From Oerskovia jenensis (GTDB lineage Bacteria; Actinomycetota; Actinomycetes; Actinomycetales; Cellulomonadaceae), in NCBI RefSeq assembly GCF_016907235.1, contig NZ_JAFBBO010000001.1:2294001-2358000 (forward strand): 64,000 nt of DNA. Reading direction: 5' to 3'. Below are positions 25,315 through 33,194 of this stretch, in pieces. The translations under genes and the position numbers were made by a program. Under the pieces are notes generated by a model that saw only the letters and a list, made by a program, of their open reading frames with translations, did no database searches and was not told the DNA's origin. Within the stretch, counting starts at the first letter, position 1, and each line of letters opens with the position of its first letter.

Positions 25315-26334
25315 ATGACCGACGACGTTCTTCCCGGCCGGGTCACCCTGGCCGCCGTGGCGGCCGAGGCCCAGGTGTCCCTCTCGACCGTGTCCAAGGT
25401 GCTCAACGGGCGCACCGACGTGTCCGCGGGGACCCGTGACCGGGTCGAGGCGCTGCTCGTCCAGCACGGCTACCGGCGCCGCAAGAGCCCCACGGCCTCG
25501 GCCCCCCTCATCGAGATCGTGTTCCACGAGCTCGAGAGCATCTGGGCCATGGAGCTCATCCGTGGCGTCGAGGACGTCGCGCGCGAGCACGGCGCGAGCG
25601 TCGTGCTGACCGAGTCGGGCACCCGGCACGCCCCCGGGCCCGAGTGGATCGAGGGCGTCCTCGCCCGCCGGCCGCTCGGCGTCGTGCTCGTCTTCTCGAC
25701 GCTGCCCGCGGCCGTCAAGGAGCAGCTCCGTTCCCGGGCCATCCCGTTCGCGGTCATCGACCCCGCCGGCGACCCCGAGCCCGACGTCCCGTCGGTCGGC
25801 TCCGCGAACTGGCAGGGCGGGCTCATGGCCACGCGCCACCTCATCGAGCTCGGCCACCGCCGCATCGGCGTCATCACGGGCCCCGAGGACATGATGTGCT
25901 CGCTCGCCCGCCTCGACGGCTACCGGTCGGCCCTCGGCACGGCCGGGATCACGGCGGACCCCGACCTCGTGCGGTTCGGCGACTTCCACCCCCAGGGCGG
26001 CACCGACCGCGCCGAGGAGCTCCTGAGCCTGCCCGAGCCGCCCACCGCGATCTTCGCGGGCTCGGACCTCCAGGCCCTGGGCGTGCTCGAGGCCGCACGT
26101 CGGCACGGGCTGCGCGTCCCCGAGGACCTCTCGATCGTCGGGTACGACGACGTCCCCGTGGCCCGCTGGTCGAGCCCCGCGCTGACCACGATCCACCAGC
26201 CCCTCCAGGAGATGGGCCAGGAGGCCGCGCGGCTCGTCCTCAAGGCGCGCGACGGCGACGTCACGAACACGCGCATGGACCTCGCGACGAGCCTCGTGGT
26301 CCGCGGCAGCACTGGACGGCCCGTCGCGGGCTGA
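25315..26334 (+). CDS. LacI-family transcriptional repressor of the sugar locus
   Basis: 339 residues. The N-terminal LacI HTH is VTLAAVAAEAQVSLSTVSKV then LNGRTDVS, with the hinge helix region RDRVEALLVQHGYRRRKS. The sugar-binding periplasmic-like core contains VPSVGSANWQGGLMATRHLI, then HRRIGVITGP, and SIVGYDDVPVARWSSPALTT. Divergent from the operon it most likely represses; released by an oligosaccharide inducer. Start ATG at 25315, because TACGCT (25302-25307) ends 7 nt before it (leaderless). The last 17 codons contain the 32-bp sequence duplicated beyond the adjacent island, so the 3' end may be hybrid. Confidence 0.9.
   Translation: MTDDVLPGRVTLAAVAAEAQVSLSTVSKVLNGRTDVSAGTRDRVEALLVQHGYRRRKSPTASAPLIEIVFHELESIWAMELIRGVEDVAREHGASVVLTESGTRHAPGPEWIEGVLARRPLGVVLVFSTLPAAVKEQLRSRAIPFAVIDPAGDPEPDVPSVGSANWQGGLMATRHLIELGHRRIGVITGPEDMMCSLARLDGYRSALGTAGITADPDLVRFGDFHPQGGTDRAEELLSLPEPPTAIFAGSDLQALGVLEAARRHGLRVPEDLSIVGYDDVPVARWSSPALTTIHQPLQEMGQEAARLVLKARDGDVTNTRMDLATSLVVRGSTGRPVAG
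26281..26312 (+). repeat. 32-bp direct repeat, copy 1 (inside lacI 3' end)
   Basis: Starts ctcgcgacgagcctcgtggt and ends ccgcggcagcac; identical to 28526-28557. Encodes LATSLVVRGST at the C-terminus of the LacI repressor. The two copies bracket the low-G+C island. Confidence 0.85.
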
Positions 26335-26350
26335 CGCCCGCGACGGGCCG
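26317..26350 (+). terminator. lacI terminator overlapping the stop codon
   Basis: Perfect 15-bp stem (26317-26331 with 26336-26350), loop TGAC. The lacI stop codon (26332-26334) is in the loop. A-rich bases follow. Confidence 0.75.
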
Positions 26351-26528
26351 ATGATGATAAATCAAGGGGTAGTCAAGCTACGGCACTGAATAACCTAAGC
26401 AGTTCAGGCAACGCGACCCCACCGCGCGAACATCTGATCGCAGGTTTGACTTTGCGCTCGAATACTCACGCAACCAGCGCCTATTAGACGACCGGGAATC
26501 GCGAGGTTGACACGACCCCACACATGAT

Positions 26529-28295
26529 TCACCGGAATCTGGTAGCCGCAGCCGCGATCTCGGGAGGGGATGTCAATTCAACCGTGTCGTCATGCGATCG
26601 CACATAGACCCTATCATCGACGTAGGATAGAGTACGCTGAACTGGAACTCGGAGAACCAGCACACCCAGCCCCAGGTAGTCGTTAAAATCAAATGCGCTG
26701 AGGACTTCAGAACGCAGAGGTTCGGAAAGTCCAGAATTCCTAATCGAGTGCTTCCAGCGGCCGACGTACTGCTCCACAGTTTCTCCGAGCAATCCAGCTT
26801 CCCGGGTAATGCCGACCACACTTCTCCCTCCGACCTGAATGGGCGTAACGCCGTCCAGTTCAGCGATTCGCTGCACGTCTGCAGGCTTGTCAGCGACGCC
26901 GATCAAGACAACACCACCAGCCTCAGGACCGCAATTCGCAATGCCGCAAATTGTCTTTATCACCTTTTCCATTACGGAAGAATTCACATCGCGAGATTCC
27001 GCCAACGCGAGGATTCCCTGCTTGAGTTCGTAGCGCGCCGTTTCGACCTGCGATCGCCTGATTATTGCATCCAGGTCAATCATCGACGGATTCGAATACA
27101 CCCCATCGGGCGCTCCATCCACGAGCGAACTCGCAATCAAGCCTTTAACAATGTTCACATTCTTTCGCCGCTCGTCGGAGATTGTACTCTTTCTTGACGA
27201 GTCGAACCTGTCACTCAAGTTTGCGAGAGCACGCTTAACTCCGGCATGGTCTGCAATGGTGCGCTTTTCAGTAACGAGCGACTCGTGAAGCGCAATCAGC
27301 AATACGGTGAAAACGTTCGGGAACGGGTTGTTTGAGGACCCCCTGAAGAGGACCTTTCTCAACTTCTCCGAGCCGCCCGCAGCCGCAATATTCTGCACCT
27401 CCTGAATGCAGTACTTGAACTCGTCCTTGATGCGAGACGCCCCGTAGGAGTCCAGGGCCAACGAAATCCGCTCGCTCTCGGCGTCTCCCGCATTATAGAC
27501 GCTATCCAAGGCATCTTTCGAACTATCAAGGATCTGCCCGCCTACAATGCTCGCAACAATGTCTGCAACGCACTGCTCATCCATGCTATCGCGGAGATTT
27601 CCACCGTTCAGAATTCCCTGCGCGACCCAGAACACTTGGTCCGCCTGAACGGCGTAGCCGTGCTTCATTTTCGGCAAGTCGATACTGATCATTGGCATTT
27701 GGGCCAACTCGAGCGTTTCTTCCGAGACATCTCCTCTTAGTTCGCTCGCCAACTCCCGAACAAGCTTTGGGAAATCTCCTTGAACCCCTGCTTGTCGCCG
27801 CTCCTGGTTGCTGAGCAGATGACCATAGGTATTGATTCTCGAAAACACATCATCAACTTCTGCCTCCGACGCGCCCCGCATGATAGAGATCGATAGCGGG
27901 TAGTCGAGGAAGGTTGCGATCTCCCGGGCGCCTAGTAGACCGTATTCACCGGCAGGCTTGGAAAAGCCTACCGCTTTCTGACGCTCGTGGGCAGTCAGGA
28001 AACGCTTAACGTCGAAGAGGTCCCCTTCTTCTGTTGGAAAGGAAGTTTCGACGAACGACATGAGCGTATGGAGTCTCTGCAAGCCGTCGATAATTTCGTA
28101 TGCTCCCCCTTCTCGTTCGGCAAGCAAGACTGCCGGAATTGGGAGTTCGCGCAAGACTGAACTCACTAGCTTCTGCTTTTCTGGCAGAGTCCATACAAGC
28201 TTGCGCTGGTACCGTCGATTTACGTAGAGCTTGTTCTGACTGAACCAGCTGTAGATCGTCTGAAGGGTCTTTGGTTGAGAATCCAGTTCGGCCAT
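26529..28295 (-). CDS. DUF262 - AlbA_2 (Schlafen-type) fusion protein, candidate defence protein
   Basis: 588 residues. Residues about 10-110 are a DUF262 (GmrSD N-terminal, ParB-like) domain: YVNRRYQRKLVWTLPEKQKL followed by IIDGLQRLHTLMSF, a variant of the DGQQR nucleotide-binding motif. Residues about 110-390 are helical, as in other DUF262 proteins. Residues about 420-588 look like an AlbA_2 domain: ETARYELKQGILALAES, VIKTICGIANCGPEAGGVVL, IGVADKPADVQ, then VLRVP and DRVYVRSHDDTVEL. DUF262 occurs in GmrSD, BrxU and SspE, which act on modified phage DNA; the usual DUF1524 HNH nuclease is absent. Start ATG at 28295: CATACT ends 7 nt upstream. A longer frame to 28400 is rejected. Codon usage is foreign to the neighbourhood. 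Function is inferred from domains only. Confidence 0.7.
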   Translation of the reverse strand: MAELDSQPKTLQTIYSWFSQNKLYVNRRYQRKLVWTLPEKQKLVSSVLRELPIPAVLLAEREGGAYEIIDGLQRLHTLMSFVETSFPTEEGDLFDVKRFLTAHERQKAVGFSKPAGEYGLLGAREIATFLDYPLSISIMRGASEAEVDDVFSRINTYGHLLSNQERRQAGVQGDFPKLVRELASELRGDVSEETLELAQMPMISIDLPKMKHGYAVQADQVFWVAQGILNGGNLRDSMDEQCVADIVASIVGGQILDSSKDALDSVYNAGDAESERISLALDSYGASRIKDEFKYCIQEVQNIAAAGGSEKLRKVLFRGSSNNPFPNVFTVLLIALHESLVTEKRTIADHAGVKRALANLSDRFDSSRKSTISDERRKNVNIVKGLIASSLVDGAPDGVYSNPSMIDLDAIIRRSQVETARYELKQGILALAESRDVNSSVMEKVIKTICGIANCGPEAGGVVLIGVADKPADVQRIAELDGVTPIQVGGRSVVGITREAGLLGETVEQYVGRWKHSIRNSGLSEPLRSEVLSAFDFNDYLGLGVLVLRVPVQRTLSYVDDRVYVRSHDDTVELTSPPEIAAAATRFR

Positions 28296-28453
28296 GGCGC
28301 CTAGTATGCACGATCCGAGTGACGACGTATAGGGCGGCTTATGAAGGTCGTCGCAGTTTGGTAGATGCCCCGTCCCACAGCACTCACGGTCGACGTGCAC
28401 GCGTGTCTAGTCAACCGCAAGGCCAAACCGTGTTCTCTCCGGTTTCGCAGATC

Positions 28454-28533
28454 GATACCCCAACCGGACGCCCCAGCACTCGGGGTGGCGTGAGGCTCTT
28501 CACCGGCATCTCACGTCGTGCAGGACTCGCGAC
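28454..28533. repeat. imperfect repeat with hairpin, copy A
   Basis: About 80 bp beginning gataccccaaccggacgccc. Contains CGTGAG (28490-28495) and CTCACG (28510-28515), which can pair around a loop with the conserved core ctcttcac. Similar over its length to copy B, 124 bp downstream. The first bases of the second lacI-end repeat overlap its end. Confidence 0.55.
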
Positions 28534-28557
28534 GAGCCTCGTGGTCCGCGGCAGCAC
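28526..28557 (+). repeat. 32-bp direct repeat, copy 2 (orphan lacI 3' end)
   Basis: Identical to 26281-26312. Read on the plus strand in frame it gives LATSLVVRGSTAAR and a stop at 28568-28570, that is, a LacI-family C-terminus without the rest of the gene. It marks the right end of the island. Confidence 0.8.
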
Positions 28558-28577
28558 GGCGGCTCGATAGCACCTGG

Positions 28578-28659
28578 GATACCCCACCCCCGTACGCCCC
28601 GCCACCGGGAGCCACGTGACTCTCTTCACTCGCATCTCGCGTCACGTGGGACCCGCAAC
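28578..28659. repeat. imperfect repeat with hairpin, copy B
   Basis: About 82 bp beginning gataccccacccccgtacgc. Carries CCACGTGAC (28611-28619) and GTCACGTGG (28642-28650), a perfect 9-bp stem, with the loop core ctcttcact. Stem bases differ from copy A but remain paired. Immediately upstream of a small membrane-protein gene. Confidence 0.55.
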
Positions 28660-28700
28660 CGTGTCTACCGTGGTGAACGCACAACCCCGGAGGACGAACC

Positions 28701-28907
28701 ATGAGCACCCAGCACGCCACCGAGCCCGCCCCCGTCACGGCCGGGCTCTCGCGCCGCGAGATCCACCACGCCCAGACCGCCTCCCCTGCCCCGAGCGTCT
28801 GGCAGCGCCTGCACACCACGCCCGCACACCCCGTCGCCCTGACGGTCTCGACCATGGCCGTCGGCATCCTCGCGGGCATCGGCGCGGGCGCGCTCCTCAA
28901 CCTCTGA
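28701..28907 (+). CDS. small hypothetical membrane protein
   Basis: 68 residues: hydrophilic N-terminus with LSRREIHHAQTASPAPSVWQ, then one membrane segment (VALTVSTMAVGILAGIGAGA) at the very C-terminus. A strong GGAGGAC ribosome-binding site lies 7-8 nt before the ATG, and TACCGT near 28665 could be its -10. No family recognised. Composition matches the backbone, so it lies outside the island. Confidence 0.6.
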   Translation: MSTQHATEPAPVTAGLSRREIHHAQTASPAPSVWQRLHTTPAHPVALTVSTMAVGILAGIGAGALLNL

Positions 28908-29052
28908 CGCCGCGCCGGCCGGCCCCACCCCGGTCCTGGCGCTGGGTGCGCAGTACGTGTCGTCGATCGGCGCTCCTGACGGCAGCTGCTCTGCACTCGC
29001 GCCCGGCCGGCGGGAGATGCGGTCCTCCAGGTCCCCCGGCAGACTCGAGGAA

Positions 29053-30585
29053 GTGACCCCCGCACCCCGCACCCCTCGCCCGGACCGCCGGCCGAGCCGT
29101 GCGCTGGGCTGGGCCGTCGCCGCGGGGGTCGGGGCGCTCGCGTTCCTCGTGCGGTGGCACCTCGTGGGCCAGACGGTCGGCCTGCGCGGATATCACGGCT
29201 ACGACGACGGCGTGTACTTCTCCTCGGCCGTCGCGTTCGTGCACGGCCTCCTGCCCTACCGCGACTTCCTGCTCCTGCACCCGCCCGGCTCGATGCTCGC
29301 CCTGACACCCTTCGCGGCGCTCACCGGGTGGACGAGCGACAGCGACGCCCTGGCCGCCGCGCGCGTGGGCTTCCTGCTCGTCGGGGCCGCGAACGCCGTG
29401 CTGGTGACGCGGGTCGCGCGCCGGTGGGGCACGGCCGCGATGGTCGTGGGCGGGGTCCTGTACGCCGTGTCGTACGCCGCGGCGTGGGCCGAGCGCATCA
29501 CGCTGCTCGAGCCGCTGGGGTCGCTGTGCCTGCTGGGCGGGGTCGTCCTGGTGCTGCGCGGCCTCGATGCGGACCGGCACCCCGCCACAGCCTCCGGGAC
29601 GGGCTGGCTGTGGGCGGGCGGCGCGGTCCTGGGGCTCGGCGTGAGCGTCAAGATCTGGGGCGTCGTGCCGCTCGCGGTCGTGGTGGTCTGGTTGCTCGTG
29701 ACGGCGGGGTGGCGGGTCGCGGTGCGGGCGGGCGCGGGGGCGGTCGGGGCGGTCGTGGTCGTGATGGCGCCGTTCGCGCTGGCCGCGGGCTCGGACATGT
29801 TCCGCATGGTCGTGCTCGACCAGCTCGGGCGACCGCGCGAGACGGACACGGGGGTCCTCCAGCGGCTCACGTGGATCGCGGGCACGGGGAACGCGGAGTG
29901 GGTCCGCACCCCGACGGCGCAGCTCGCCCTGGTCTGGGCCGTGCTGTCCGTGGTGCTCGTGGCGGCGGTCGCTGCCTGGGTCGGTCGTCGCGGCCGCCTG
30001 TGGGTCGCGCTGCTCGTGGTCCAGACCGTCGTGCTGGTGGCGTCGCCGTCGGCGTACCAGCAGTACGCGGCGTTCGTCGTCCCGGCGCTCGTGCTGGTCG
30101 TCGCGGGCGCGGTCTCGCTCGTGCCGGGGGGCTGGCGCGAGCCGGTCGCGGCGCTCGTGTGCCTGGGCTTCACCCTCGGCGCCGGGGTGACGGCGACGCA
30201 GCGCGTCGTGCCTTTCCCGGCCGCCGCGGTGCGGTCCCACCTGCCGGGCGACGGGTGCGTCCGTGCCGACTCCCCCGCGCTGCTCGCGCTGACCGACGTC
30301 CTGAGCCGCGACCTGGCGCGCGGGTGCGAGCTGCCCGTGGACCTGTCGGGGTACGCGTACGACGTCGGGGGGAAGGACGCCGCGGGGCACCCCGTGCCGC
30401 GCGACCGGAACGCCGCCTGGCAGCGCGAGGCGTTGCGCTACCTGACGTCGGGCTCCGCGACGCTCCTGGTGCGCTCGGTCGGGAACGGCTTCGACGAGGC
30501 GACCCTGCGGACCCTCGACGAGACGACGACGACCGTCCTCGAGCGCCGCGGCGTCCGGGTGCTGATCCCGGGCGGCGAGCCGTAG
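29053..30585 (+). CDS. GT-C-type polytopic membrane protein (glycosyltransferase-like, DUF2029/ArnT-like)
   Basis: About 510 residues with some ten membrane helices. After the first helix comes GYHGYDDGVYFSSAVAFVHG, then LLPYRDFLLLHPPGSM. The acidic pair in YDDG and the arginine in YRDF are typical of lipid-phosphosugar-dependent GT-C enzymes. Such proteins mannosylate or arabinosylate lipids, proteins or wall polymers from polyprenyl-phosphate sugars. The start is uncertain: GTG at 29053 is preferred because the family-like start is near and CAGACT ends 7 nt upstream; an ATG at 28957 would add 32 residues. Monocistronic. Confidence 0.75.
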   Translation: MTPAPRTPRPDRRPSRALGWAVAAGVGALAFLVRWHLVGQTVGLRGYHGYDDGVYFSSAVAFVHGLLPYRDFLLLHPPGSMLALTPFAALTGWTSDSDALAAARVGFLLVGAANAVLVTRVARRWGTAAMVVGGVLYAVSYAAAWAERITLLEPLGSLCLLGGVVLVLRGLDADRHPATASGTGWLWAGGAVLGLGVSVKIWGVVPLAVVVVWLLVTAGWRVAVRAGAGAVGAVVVVMAPFALAAGSDMFRMVVLDQLGRPRETDTGVLQRLTWIAGTGNAEWVRTPTAQLALVWAVLSVVLVAAVAAWVGRRGRLWVALLVVQTVVLVASPSAYQQYAAFVVPALVLVVAGAVSLVPGGWREPVAALVCLGFTLGAGVTATQRVVPFPAAAVRSHLPGDGCVRADSPALLALTDVLSRDLARGCELPVDLSGYAYDVGGKDAAGHPVPRDRNAAWQREALRYLTSGSATLLVRSVGNGFDEATLRTLDETTTTVLERRGVRVLIPGGEP

Positions 30586-30593
30586 GGGCCGCA

Positions 30594-30613
30594 GGGGCCG
30601 GGCTTCGGGCCCC
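30594..30613 (+). terminator. possible terminator hairpin
   Basis: GGGGCC (30594-30599) pairs with GGCCCC (30608-30613) around an 8-nt loop, just after the membrane-protein stop and before the convergent glycosylase gene. Short stem; modest support. Confidence 0.4.
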
Positions 30614-30631
30614 GCCGGACCCCGATCTCGC

Positions 30632-31411
30632 TCAGACCGCTCCTCCCGGCGCCCTCCACTCGATCGTGTGGAGGGCGTCGCTGCGCGGCCGCTGGACGGC
30701 GCCGTTCTCGCCGAGCGCGCGGATCCAGGCGTCGTCCCCGTAGAACGTGGGCATCCCGTACGGCAGGTCGCCGCGCGGGATCGGCGCGTAGTCGCCCTCC
30801 TCGAAGGTCGCGCCGTAGGTCGGGCCTGTCGCGTCGCCGTCGGGGTCCGGGGTCACGACGCCCCGCAGGTCGCCGACCGCGCCGCGCCACGCGGTGAGCA
30901 GCGCCTCGGGGTCGCGGCTCGAGGGGTGCGGGACCTTGCGCACAGGGACGTCGGGCAACCCGTCCCAGCGCCCCAGCGCGTCACGTGCCTGCGCGCCGAA
31001 CGCGACGATCGCCTGGAGCCCTGGCCCCGTGACGGCGTCGAACAGCTCGTTGCGCCAGCGCGTGTGGTCGGGGTCGCGCAGGATCTCGCGCGCGGCCTCG
31101 TCCGCGCGCGAGGGCAGCGTCGCGTACGCGTAGGCGTTGAGGCACACGTAGCTGCGCGTCAGCCCGAGCTTGGTGAGGAAACCCTGGACGCGCTGCCCGG
31201 CGTTGCCGACGAGCGAGCGGCCCGCGATGCGCTCGGTCGGTCCGGGGTCGGACGCGACGACGAGCAGGCGCGCGGACCGGTCGAGGCGGCCGCGGTAGAA
31301 CACGGGCCCCCAGTCGTGCCAGAACAGCGCGGCGTGCTCGCCGTAGCTCGGGAGCCGCTCGAAGATCGCGGCGATCTCGGGTGGCGGCCCGGGGTCGTGG
31401 TCGGTGCTCAT
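30632..31411 (-). CDS. uracil-DNA glycosylase-family protein
   Basis: 259 residues. The UDG-superfamily substrate region is WGPVFYRGRLDRSARLLVVA followed by the motif-1 variant SDPGPTE. GNAGQRVQGFLTKLGLTRSY, the active-site-adjacent NAYAYA and the C-terminal VRKVPHPSSRD (motif-2 histidine) follow. It should remove uracil or other damaged bases from DNA; motif 1 differs from classical GEAPG, so specificity may differ. The C-terminal 70 residues (after AWRGAVGDLRG) are an extra region of unknown role. GGAGGAGAC precedes the ATG at 31411. Confidence 0.75.
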   Translation of the reverse strand: MSTDHDPGPPPEIAAIFERLPSYGEHAALFWHDWGPVFYRGRLDRSARLLVVASDPGPTERIAGRSLVGNAGQRVQGFLTKLGLTRSYVCLNAYAYATLPSRADEAAREILRDPDHTRWRNELFDAVTGPGLQAIVAFGAQARDALGRWDGLPDVPVRKVPHPSSRDPEALLTAWRGAVGDLRGVVTPDPDGDATGPTYGATFEEGDYAPIPRGDLPYGMPTFYGDDAWIRALGENGAVQRPRSDALHTIEWRAPGGAV

Positions 31412-31431
31412 GTCTCCTCCTGTCGTCCCGA

Positions 31432-33180
31432 TCACCTGCCGCGGAGCAGCCCCAGGCAGAACGCCTGGAGGTCGACGTTGCCCCGCAGCAGGTCGTCGCG
31501 CGTCATGTCGTACGGGACGCCCGCGATCCCGAGGTCCTCGACCGGGATGCCGTCGCCCCGGCCCGAGCGGATGGTCCGCCGCACCGCGACGGTCAGTGAC
31601 GTCCCGGCGGGCATGGGCGCGAGCGCGCGCTCGGTGCCCGCGAGCGCGTCGCGCACCTGGGACAGCGTCCAGACGTTGGCTCCGCCACCCCCGGTGGCCT
31701 GCCCGACCGCGACGAGCGGGCCGACGTCGTTGTCGACCCACCCGGCCGCGAACAGGTCGCCCGACGAGTAGGTGTTCGGGTCGACGACCGCGACCGCGGG
31801 TCCCGGGTAGACCCGGCCGCGGTCGTTGCACCAGCTCTCGTCCGTGAGGGGCAGGGGCTGGGCGTACTGCTCACCCGTGGACACGGCGTCCTGCAGGGAG
31901 GAGTTCCACGCCTCGAGCTCGAGGCGGTTGAAGGGGCTCGAGGCCATGAGCCGCGTGAGGGGCGTGGCGACGAGGCTGAACCGCGTGGGCACGATGCGCG
32001 TCCCGCCGAAGAGCTGCAGCGCCCGCTCGGCGGCCCAGACGAGACCGCCGGGGTTGCCGCGCAGGTCCACGATCACACCGCCCGGGGGGAGCAGGCCGAG
32101 GAGCCTGACCACCTCGTCGAGGTAGGCGTTGTCGTCGCCCACGTCGAACGACCACAGGCGCAGCAGGCCGTGGTCGGCGTCGAGCGCCCGCGCGGCGAGC
32201 ACGTCCTGGAGCGGGGTGGGGATCCAGTCGTCCGTCCGGCCCGACGGCGCCGCTCGCCCGTCGTCCGCCGCCCCGGCGCGGGCGGTGGCCGACCGGGTGG
32301 CCCGCGCGGGCGCGGGTGGCGGTGTCGCGGGCGCCGGCTCGTCCTCGGTGGCCCACAGCTCGGGCACGAAGGTCAGCTTCTTGGCGCGGCGCACGGCGTC
32401 GGCCGCGGGGTCGACCGCGACCTTGAGTGCGGTCCGGGTGGCCTTGGCGACCGCTGTCCCGGCCTTGCCGGGGCGCACCACGGTCCAGTCGAAGCGGGTC
32501 TCGTGGGTCGCGCCCTTCGCCGTCCGGTACTCGACGACGACCCAGTGCTCGTCGGGTGGCGGCCCGTAGTCGAGCGCGCGGAACGTGAGGGACTCGAGGG
32601 CTCGGGCACGCCGCGCGTCGGGACGCCCGCCGGTCTCGCGGTCGGCGTGGACCTCGACGGCGCGGGCGATGGGCACGCCGTTCCAGGCGACGACCTCGAC
32701 GCCCGCGACGAACGAGCGGTCCTTCGCGGCGCGGGGGTCGACCTTCGTGACGAGGAAGTGCGGGTCCTGCTCGCTCCCGTGGGCCTCGACGAGGAACGGC
32801 AGGGTCGCGACCTGCCCACGGCCCGCGGCGGGTCCGACGTAGCGGGTGTGCGCGTCGCGCAGACCGTTGAGGATGCCCGTGAGGGCGAGGTGGAACTCGG
32901 CGTCGGTCAGGTCGACCGCGCGGCGGCGCAGCAGCACGAGGGCCTGCACGGGATCGGTCGCGTACGCGGCGCGCTTGGCCGGCAGGTGCGAGTAGAGCCC
33001 GCCGAGGACCGTGACGAACGTGTCGACGACCTGGAGGCGCTCCCCGCCGTCGAGGTGGAGGGCGACCGGGACGTCCGCGAGGCTCTCGGCCGTGACGGCC
33101 TCGGCGAGGAGACGCTCGACGCGGACCTGCGCGGGATCGAGCGGAGCCCCGTCGGCGGGAGCGTCGGAAGCGCGGGCCAT
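31432..33180 (-). CDS. S41-family (tail-specific/C-terminal processing) peptidase-like protein
   Basis: 582 residues, no signal peptide seen. A helical N-terminal region with HLALTGILNGLRDAHTRYVG is followed by a PDZ-like segment (VTKVDPRAAKDRSFVAGVEV, VAWNGVPI). The S41 core contains GVIVDLRGNPGG and DPNTYSSGDLFAAGWVDND with the presumed nucleophile serine in YSSGD. A proline/alanine-rich insert separates the two. S41 enzymes cleave protein C-termini or degrade peptides with a Ser-Lys dyad. Fourteen bp downstream of the amidohydrolase gene and in the same direction, probably one operon. AAGGGGG lies before the ATG. Confidence 0.8.
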   Translation of the reverse strand: MARASDAPADGAPLDPAQVRVERLLAEAVTAESLADVPVALHLDGGERLQVVDTFVTVLGGLYSHLPAKRAAYATDPVQALVLLRRRAVDLTDAEFHLALTGILNGLRDAHTRYVGPAAGRGQVATLPFLVEAHGSEQDPHFLVTKVDPRAAKDRSFVAGVEVVAWNGVPIARAVEVHADRETGGRPDARRARALESLTFRALDYGPPPDEHWVVVEYRTAKGATHETRFDWTVVRPGKAGTAVAKATRTALKVAVDPAADAVRRAKKLTFVPELWATEDEPAPATPPPAPARATRSATARAGAADDGRAAPSGRTDDWIPTPLQDVLAARALDADHGLLRLWSFDVGDDNAYLDEVVRLLGLLPPGGVIVDLRGNPGGLVWAAERALQLFGGTRIVPTRFSLVATPLTRLMASSPFNRLELEAWNSSLQDAVSTGEQYAQPLPLTDESWCNDRGRVYPGPAVAVVDPNTYSSGDLFAAGWVDNDVGPLVAVGQATGGGGANVWTLSQVRDALAGTERALAPMPAGTSLTVAVRRTIRSGRGDGIPVEDLGIAGVPYDMTRDDLLRGNVDLQAFCLGLLRGR

Positions 33181-33194
33181 GGGGCTCGCCCCCT

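Larger units (their letters stand above)
26313..28525. mobile_element. low-G+C genomic island bracketed by 32-bp repeats
   Basis: About 2.2 kb whose composition falls to roughly half G+C (52% in the line I counted at 27301-27360), against a backbone well above that. It carries a single large gene. It is flanked by two copies of the lacI 3'-end sequence, the pattern left by site-specific integration into a gene end. No integrase, transposase or terminal inverted repeats are present, so it would be a stripped or passively acquired island. Between the left repeat and the gene, 26351-26528 is A+T-rich and holds nothing I recognise. Confidence 0.45.

Noticed and set aside
26384-26395. gcactgaataac shared by the island's left edge and the livK upstream region (about 42999-43010)
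   Set aside because: Only 12 bp; within chance expectation for 64 kb and no flanking similarity.
28271-28570. 99-codon plus-strand frame as a gene
   Set aside because: Only its last 14 codons look like protein (LacI end); the rest spans the island edge and hairpin repeat.
28578-28600. gataccccaccccc as a copper-sensing CsoR operator
   Set aside because: Only one half-site; no matching inverted half and no copper gene nearby.
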